Shown in pieces: positions 60,118 to 64,000 of a stretch of 64,000 nucleotides of DNA. The DNA comes from Streptosporangium roseum DSM 43021. Lineage in GTDB: Bacteria; Actinomycetota; Actinomycetes; Streptosporangiales; Streptosporangiaceae. Each line of letters starts with the position of its first letter. The first letter of the stretch is position 1. The stretch is taken from contig NC_013595.1 in NCBI RefSeq assembly GCF_000024865.1, positions 7,936,001 through 8,000,000 on the forward strand, given 5' to 3'. Below the pieces are notes generated by a model that had not been told where the DNA came from, ran no database searches, and saw only the letters and a list, made by a program, of their open reading frames with translations. Position numbers and translations under genes: made by a program.

Positions 60118-60184
60118 TCCACGCCAGGGCGCGCTCGATGAGCGGTCGTCCGCCGTGGACGGTCAGGCGGGCGTCACGGGAGAC
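60113..60184 (-). pseudogene. IS481-family transposase N-terminal remnant
   Basis: About 24 codons read VSRDARLTVHGGRPLIERAL and then AWIT. This resembles the conserved start of IS481 transposases (N-A-R-L-T-V-H-G-R-x-L-L-V-E-R). The preceding bases GGAGGTCTCCGTGTCTCCCG also look like that start but are one base out of frame. No catalytic DDE domain is left. Confidence 0.45.
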
Positions 60185-60279
60185 ACGGAGACCTCCGTGT
60201 GTGGTGGGGAGCCTGGACACCCCTGCCACATCGGAGATCTCCGCTGTAGATCACGTCCTGCCGTCGACGGCGTCCGTGG

Positions 60280-61125
60280 TCAGTGGCCTACGACGGTGTG
60301 CATGGTCAGCTCGGAACCGTCGCCGGACAGCTCCAGGGTGGCGGTGACCGAGCCGAGCCGGGAGGTGCGCGACAGGTGCGTTCCGCCGCACGGGATGGCG
60401 ACCTCGCCCTCGGGCAGGCCGCAGTGCCAGGTACGGCGGGCGGTCAGCTCGGAGCCGGGGCTGTCGATCCAGACCGGCGCGTCGGCCGCGATCCACGCCT
60501 TGAGACGGTCGTTGACCCGCTGGGCGATCTCGGGCAGGTCCTCGGCCAGCCCCTCGGCGGTGAAGCCCTTGCGGCGCAGGGACTTGCCCAGGCGGTAGAC
60601 GTCCTGGCTGCCGTCCGGCAGGATCCGCGAGGAGGTGATGGCCGTCTGGTCGAAGTCGGGATGGCCGAGCCCGTCGGCCGGGATCTCCTTGCGCCACCGG
60701 CCGGCCAGCGCCGCGTTGAGCGCGAGCGCGGTGAGATGGCAGGCGGTGTGCCCGGCCGACAGCGCGCGGCGCCTGGCCTCGTCCACCACCAGCTCGACCT
60801 CCCGGCCCGGCACCGGCCCGTCGGTGACGTGGACGACCAGCCAGTTCCAGCCGGGGGTGCCCCGGCGCACCGGGATGTCCCCACCGAGATGAACGGTCTC
60901 CCCGCCCTCCTCCACCGCTCCGGTCACGCAGTCGACGACCGCCAGCCCGCCGATCGTCCCCTCGTCGGCGGGCTGGTCCGGCCAGGTGTGGTCCAGCGGG
61001 TGGAACGGGGTCTCGGCCACGATCGTGCCGTACCGATCCCCCACCGGCACGGTCCCCACGACCGCCGAACGTCCCCTGACCTCACCTGCCGGATACCCGA
61101 CCAGCGTCGACCCACCGATTTCCAT
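60280..61125 (-). CDS. Alanyl-tRNA editing protein (AlaX-like)
   Basis: 281-aa free-standing editing protein related to the AlaRS editing domain, expected to hydrolyse mischarged Ser- or Gly-tRNA(Ala). Metal-binding motifs are SAGHTACHLTALALNAAL (HxxxH) and IPCGGTHLSRTSRLG (Cys-x-x-x-His). The N-terminal barrel begins STLVGYPAGEVRGRSAVVGT with FHPLDHTWPDQPADEGTIGG. ATG 61125 is followed by MEIGGST. Monocistronic, bounded upstream by a terminator. Confidence 0.9.
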   Translation of the reverse strand: MEIGGSTLVGYPAGEVRGRSAVVGTVPVGDRYGTIVAETPFHPLDHTWPDQPADEGTIGGLAVVDCVTGAVEEGGETVHLGGDIPVRRGTPGWNWLVVHVTDGPVPGREVELVVDEARRRALSAGHTACHLTALALNAALAGRWRKEIPADGLGHPDFDQTAITSSRILPDGSQDVYRLGKSLRRKGFTAEGLAEDLPEIAQRVNDRLKAWIAADAPVWIDSPGSELTARRTWHCGLPEGEVAIPCGGTHLSRTSRLGSVTATLELSGDGSELTMHTVVGH

Positions 61126-61140
61126 CCCCTCATCATGCCA

Positions 61141-61179
61141 GTACGGCTTGCGCCGCCCCCGAAGGGGCGCAAGCCGTAC
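61141..61179 (-). terminator. Terminator of the CynX-type transporter gene
   Basis: 14-bp stem GTACGGCTTGCGCC (61141-61154) with GGCGCAAGCCGTAC (61166-61179), 14 bases after the transporter stop on the minus strand. It insulates the AlaX gene. Confidence 0.85.
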
Positions 61180-61192
61180 CGGAAGGGGGAGG

Positions 61193-62422
61193 TCAGCCGG
61201 CGAGTGCCCGCTCGTCCTCCAGGTAGCGGGAGCGGCCGGCGTACCAGCCGGTCACGAGCTGGACCCCGACCACCGCGAACAGCAGCAGGAACGGCAGCGT
61301 CCAGCCGCCGGTCGACTCGTGCATCACGCCGACGACCAGGGGGCCGGCGCCCGCGATGAGGTATCCGGTGCTCTGCCCGAAGGCGGACAGCGCGGCGGTG
61401 GCCTCCGGAGTGCGGGTACGCAGGGCGAGCATGGTCAGCGCGAGCGGGAAGGACCCCATCCCGATGCCGACCAGGACCGCGAACGCCCATGCCAGACCCA
61501 CCGGGCCCAGCCAGAGGCCGAGGAAGCCGACCGTGTAGAAGGCCACGAACGCCGCCACCACGGGCCGCTGGTCGGAGAACTTCGAGGCGATCCAGGGCAC
61601 GACCATCGAGACCGGGATGCCGATCGCGGTGAAGACGCCCAGCACCAGCCCGGCCTGACCGGTGGTGTAGCCGCCGTCCGTGAGGATCTTCGGCAGGAAG
61701 CCGAACATGATGTAGGCCACCATGCTCTGCGTGCCGAAGTACGCGGCGACCGACCAGGCGAGCTTGCTCCGGACCAGGGTCCGAGGCCCGAGATCGCTGC
61801 TGCCCGTGTCCCGCTCCGGCTCACTGCGCAACAGCGCAAGCCACGGAATGGCGGCGACAGCGGCCAGCGCCGCCCACACCCCGAGGGCAACGTGCCAGTT
61901 GCCGTCGGCGGCCCGCTCGATCGGCACCGTAGCGGCGGCCGCGAGCATCGTGCCCACCGCGAGGGCGGTGGTGTAGACGGTGGTCATGGTCCCGGCCCTG
62001 CCCGGGAAGTGGCGCTTGATCAGGGTGGGGATGAGCACGTTGCCCACCGCGCCCCCGGACAGCGCCACGGCGCTGCTGAGCAGGAACACCCCCGGCGAAC
62101 CCACCATCGCGCGGACCAGCAGGCCGGCGCCGAGGGTGATCAGGGCGAACAGCAGCAGCCGGTGCTCACCGATCTTCCTGGCCAGTGCCGGCGTCACCGC
62201 ACCGACCGAGGCGAAGATGAGCACGGGTAGTGTGGTGAGGAGCCCGACCCCCACTCCGGACATGCCCAGACCGGATGAGATCTGGTCGAGGACCGGTCCC
62301 ACGCTCGTGACGGCGGTGCGCAGGTTCAGCGCGGCGAGGACGATTCCCGCCACAAGCAGCCAGGCCAGGGATCCCGTCGTTCCACCGGTGCGGCCCCGGG
62401 TCTCCTGGGTGAGCACGGTCAT
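61193..62422 (-). CDS. CynX/NimT family MFS transporter
   Basis: 409 aa with twelve membrane segments. Family features are the first helix VLAALNLRTAVTSVGPVLDQ (LRxxxTxxxP motif), LLTTLPVLIFASVGAVTPAL, and the loop between halves rich in charged residues (LLRSEPERDTG). CynX-type carriers export or import cyanate, 2-nitroimidazole or other small organics; the substrate is unknown here. An inverted repeat CCAATC/GATTGG lies 31 bases upstream of the start, probably a GntR-type operator. Confidence 0.9.
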   Translation of the reverse strand: MTVLTQETRGRTGGTTGSLAWLLVAGIVLAALNLRTAVTSVGPVLDQISSGLGMSGVGVGLLTTLPVLIFASVGAVTPALARKIGEHRLLLFALITLGAGLLVRAMVGSPGVFLLSSAVALSGGAVGNVLIPTLIKRHFPGRAGTMTTVYTTALAVGTMLAAAATVPIERAADGNWHVALGVWAALAAVAAIPWLALLRSEPERDTGSSDLGPRTLVRSKLAWSVAAYFGTQSMVAYIMFGFLPKILTDGGYTTGQAGLVLGVFTAIGIPVSMVVPWIASKFSDQRPVVAAFVAFYTVGFLGLWLGPVGLAWAFAVLVGIGMGSFPLALTMLALRTRTPEATAALSAFGQSTGYLIAGAGPLVVGVMHESTGGWTLPFLLLFAVVGVQLVTGWYAGRSRYLEDERALAG

Positions 62423-62453
62423 GGGGGGCTCAGTCCTCCTCCAATTGATTCAC

Positions 62454-62472
62454 CCAATCGTAGGATGATTGG
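62454..62472. promoter_or_regulatory. Inverted repeat upstream of the CynX-type gene
   Basis: CCAATC (62454-62459) and GATTGG (62467-62472); on the minus strand the centre reads ATCATCCTACGAT, a pattern like operators of GntR regulators with FCD domains. No such regulator gene is within the window. Confidence 0.5.
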
Positions 62473-62536
62473 CTGACTGCAACTGTAACAGGAGTAAAAC
62501 GTCACTTTGTTCCTGTCCCCCTGAACTCTGACAACG

Positions 62537-62581
62537 TGAAAGCCGGGCCACGCTCTCCTTTACAGGGCGTGACCCGGCTTT
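62537..62581. terminator. Bidirectional-type hairpin before the SRPBCC gene end
   Basis: AAAGCCGGGCCACGC pairs with GCGTGACCCGGCTTT (one mismatch), loop of about 13, flanked by A and T runs. Terminator for the SRPBCC gene on the minus strand. Confidence 0.8.
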
Positions 62582-62616
62582 TCCACGCGTCCGAGGCGGG
62601 GCTCAGACGCGGACTC

Positions 62617-63315
62617 TCAGATACGCGGTCCGGGAGCCGGCGGCGGCTCCTCGCCCGGCCGGCGCCCGGCAGGCGGCAGGGGGCCGCTGCCCGGCGGGGG
62701 GAGCGGGGACTCCGGCGGGTACTCACCGCCGACGGTGCGCGGGGGTGCCGGCTGGTCGAAGCCGTAGCCGCCTGCCGGGCCGCCGGTGGGACGGTCCTCC
62801 AGGTCCAGGCCTCCGCCGCCGCCGCCGGTGCCCGGCCCGTAGTCACCCGTGCCGTGGTCCTGCGGGCCGGGCACGTCCCCGCGCCAGGCGCCGGTCTCGC
62901 CGCCGCGTGCCTCGATGAACGTCTTGAACCGCTCCAGGTCGCCGCGGACGCGCAGGCGGACGATCTGCAGCCAGTCACCGACGGTCTCGACGAAGCCCTC
63001 CGGGTCGTACTCCATCTGGAGCGTGACCCGCGTGGTCTCCGGGTTGAGGTGGTGGAAGGTCACCACGCCGGCCTGGTGCGGGCGGTCGACGGACTTCCAG
63101 GCGACCCGCTCGTCGGGGTGCTGCTCGGTGATGTCGGCTTCGAACTCGCGGCGGACCCCCGCGATCTCGACGACCCACGCCGTACGGGTGTCGCTCAGTT
63201 GCTTGACCGACTCGACGCCTTCCATGAACTCGGGAAAGCTCTCGAACTGGGTCCACTGGTTGTAGGCCGTCCGGATCGGGACGTTCACATCGACGGACTG
63301 TTCGATCGTGCTCAC
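62617..63315 (-). CDS. SRPBCC family protein with Gly/Pro-rich tail
   Basis: 232 aa. Residues 1-140 form a polyketide-cyclase/START-like SRPBCC domain: STIEQSVDVNVPIRTAYNQW, FPEFMEGVESVKQL and AGVVTFHHLNPETTRVTLQM. The remaining 90 residues are Gly/Pro-rich and probably disordered (GTGGGGGGLDLED, PLPPPGSGPLPPAG). Actinobacterial relatives bind hydrophobic ligands or are implicated in stress; none is proven. Start ATG 63315; upstream lie two small membrane protein genes on the same strand. Confidence 0.88.
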   Translation of the reverse strand: MSTIEQSVDVNVPIRTAYNQWTQFESFPEFMEGVESVKQLSDTRTAWVVEIAGVRREFEADITEQHPDERVAWKSVDRPHQAGVVTFHHLNPETTRVTLQMEYDPEGFVETVGDWLQIVRLRVRGDLERFKTFIEARGGETGAWRGDVPGPQDHGTGDYGPGTGGGGGGLDLEDRPTGGPAGGYGFDQPAPPRTVGGEYPPESPLPPPGSGPLPPAGRRPGEEPPPAPGPRI

Positions 63316-63375
63316 AACTCTGCCTCCCTCTTGTGGGTTCGGGGAGCAGACCTGCCCGAGGGGGTCGGGCCCTAA

Positions 63376-63756
63376 CTACCTGCGGCGCAAAAGCCAGTAA
63401 AGGCCGAGGATCGGAAGCAGGAGCGGGATGAACACGTAGCCGCTGCCGTAGCCGGACCAGACCGTGGCGCGCGGGAACGCCTCGGGGTCCGCCATGCTCA
63501 GGGTGCCGACGATGAGCACCCCCGCCAGCTCGATGCCGCAGGCGGCCAGCGCCAGCCGCCGGTCGCCCCGGGCCAGCGCCACGGTGAGCACGACGTAGAC
63601 CGCCGCGGCGAAGGCCGACAGCGAGTAGGCCAGCGGGGCCTCGTCGAAGCGCGTCGCGATCTGCACGGCGGCACGCGCCCCCGCGGCCAGGGCGAACACC
63701 CCGTAGACCGCCACCAGCGCACGCCCCGGCCCGCTGCCGATGGCCGGGTCGCTCAT
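63376..63756 (-). CDS. Small integral membrane protein
   Basis: 126 aa with four membrane helices (ALVAVYGVFALAAGARAAVQ, LSAFAAAVYVVLTVALARG, LALAACGIELAGVLIVGTLS, YVFIPLLLPILGLYWLLRRR). The GIELAGVLIVG helix and SGYGSGYVF loop are seen in conserved actinomycete membrane proteins without assigned function. ATG 63756 overlaps the stop of the upstream gene (ATGA). Coupled pair. Confidence 0.8.
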   Translation of the reverse strand: MSDPAIGSGPGRALVAVYGVFALAAGARAAVQIATRFDEAPLAYSLSAFAAAVYVVLTVALARGDRRLALAACGIELAGVLIVGTLSMADPEAFPRATVWSGYGSGYVFIPLLLPILGLYWLLRRR

Positions 63757-64000
63757 GCCGTCCCCTGCCAGATCTGCAGCAGCCGCCCGACCATGGCGCA
63801 GATCGCGAAGGCCGCCACCGCGATCACGGCCGGCCCCCACCGCGAGCGCTCGCCGATCCCCCAGAAGGCCGCGATCGGCGGGATCACCAGGGTGCCCGCG
63901 AGATAGCCGATGAGGGTCGCCGTCTCGTCCGGGCCCTCGCCCCGGACCATGCCGGCGATCGCGAACCCCGCCTGGACGAGCAGGCCGACCTCCAGCACCC
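63753..64000 (-). CDS. Small membrane protein, 5' end beyond the window
   Basis: At least 82 codons visible with helices VGLLVQAGFAIAGMVRG, ATLIGYLAGTLVIPPIAAFW and VIAVAAFAICAMVGRLL. The GIGERSRWGPAV loop precedes the last helix. The frame runs off the end of the window, so the start is not known. It is translationally coupled to the next membrane protein gene by an ATGA overlap. Function unknown. Confidence 0.75.
   Translation of the reverse strand, partial: VLEVGLLVQAGFAIAGMVRGEGPDETATLIGYLAGTLVIPPIAAFWGIGERSRWGPAVIAVAAFAICAMVGRLLQIWQGTA

Overview
The window is high-GC actinobacterial chromosome. Strong GC bias at codon third positions, frequent GTG/TTG starts and many actinomycete families (a PASTA-less Ser/Thr kinase with WD40 repeats, DUF4192, DUF1707, SCO6745-like, ECF41 sigma factor, GntR/TetR/MerR regulators) point to the Streptosporangiales (Streptosporangium, Nonomuraea or a relative). 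That genus-level guess is inference. Most of the window is ordinary chromosome made of short, often divergently regulated operons. Two stretches carry scars of mobile DNA: 2.2-2.8 kb, and 49-56.4 kb.

Region by region. 0-2.1 kb: receptor-like Ser/Thr kinase with a seven-repeat WD40 sensor. 2.2-2.8 kb: tyrosine-integrase remnant and a 24-bp tandem repeat. 3-14 kb: housekeeping cluster with an RlpA-like cell-wall protein, DUF1707/DUF4870, DUF4192, an EI24/CysZ-like membrane protein, the Maf nucleotide pyrophosphatase, a 15-16 bp repeat array, FtsH, a secreted or anchored Ser/Pro-rich protein, a Pth2-like hydrolase and an MFS carrier. 14.4-21.1 kb: complete oligopeptide ABC importer (binding lipoprotein, two permeases, two ATPases) behind a strongly folded leader and ended by two strong hairpins. 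21.4-24.9 kb: DUF3224, a secreted PAF-acetylhydrolase-like esterase and a two-component pair. 25 kb: tRNA-Ala(GGC). 25.3-32.7 kb: VWA lipoprotein, a mycothiol-type DinB protein, an asparagine-synthase homologue, and a DrrAB-like exporter with its TetR regulator and a co-regulated GNAT. 32.8-35.3 kb: cobalamin riboswitch plus metE. 35.7-39.1 kb: methanethiol oxidase/SBP56 with a membrane partner, then a lipoprotein serpin. 39.1-46.8 kb: SDR, methyltransferase, TetR, YndJ/DUF1990, MerR, diacylglycerol-kinase-like and NTF2 genes. 46.8-53.6 kb: hydrolase, aspzincin-like metallopeptidase, TetR/ABC-F pair, MerR/SDR/NTF2 unit. 53.6-56.3 kb: graveyard of integrase, XRE and transposase pieces ending at a second, identical tRNA-Ala(GGC). 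56.5-64 kb: DHA2 multidrug exporter, ECF41 sigma factor with its likely target oxidoreductase, AlaX editing protein, CynX-type exporter, SRPBCC protein and two small membrane proteins.

Regulatory logic read directly from the DNA: a B12 riboswitch in front of the B12-independent methionine synthase; two ECF41 promoters (TGTCAC, 18-bp spacer, CGTC) in front of the sigma gene and the next gene; perfect palindromes between TetR genes and their neighbours; MerR-type promoters with 18-19 bp spacers; and the same inverted half-sites in front of the TetR/DrrAB pair and the GNAT gene. Four copies of a double-hairpin intergenic element (24.95, 49.12, 51.82 and 56.31 kb) are the most conspicuous non-coding family. 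Two of them sit directly at the 3' ends of the two tRNA-Ala genes. The least explained items are the folded leader at 14421-14520, this repeat family, the cytoplasmic-looking aspzincin protein, and the ABC permease with about 180 extra residues.
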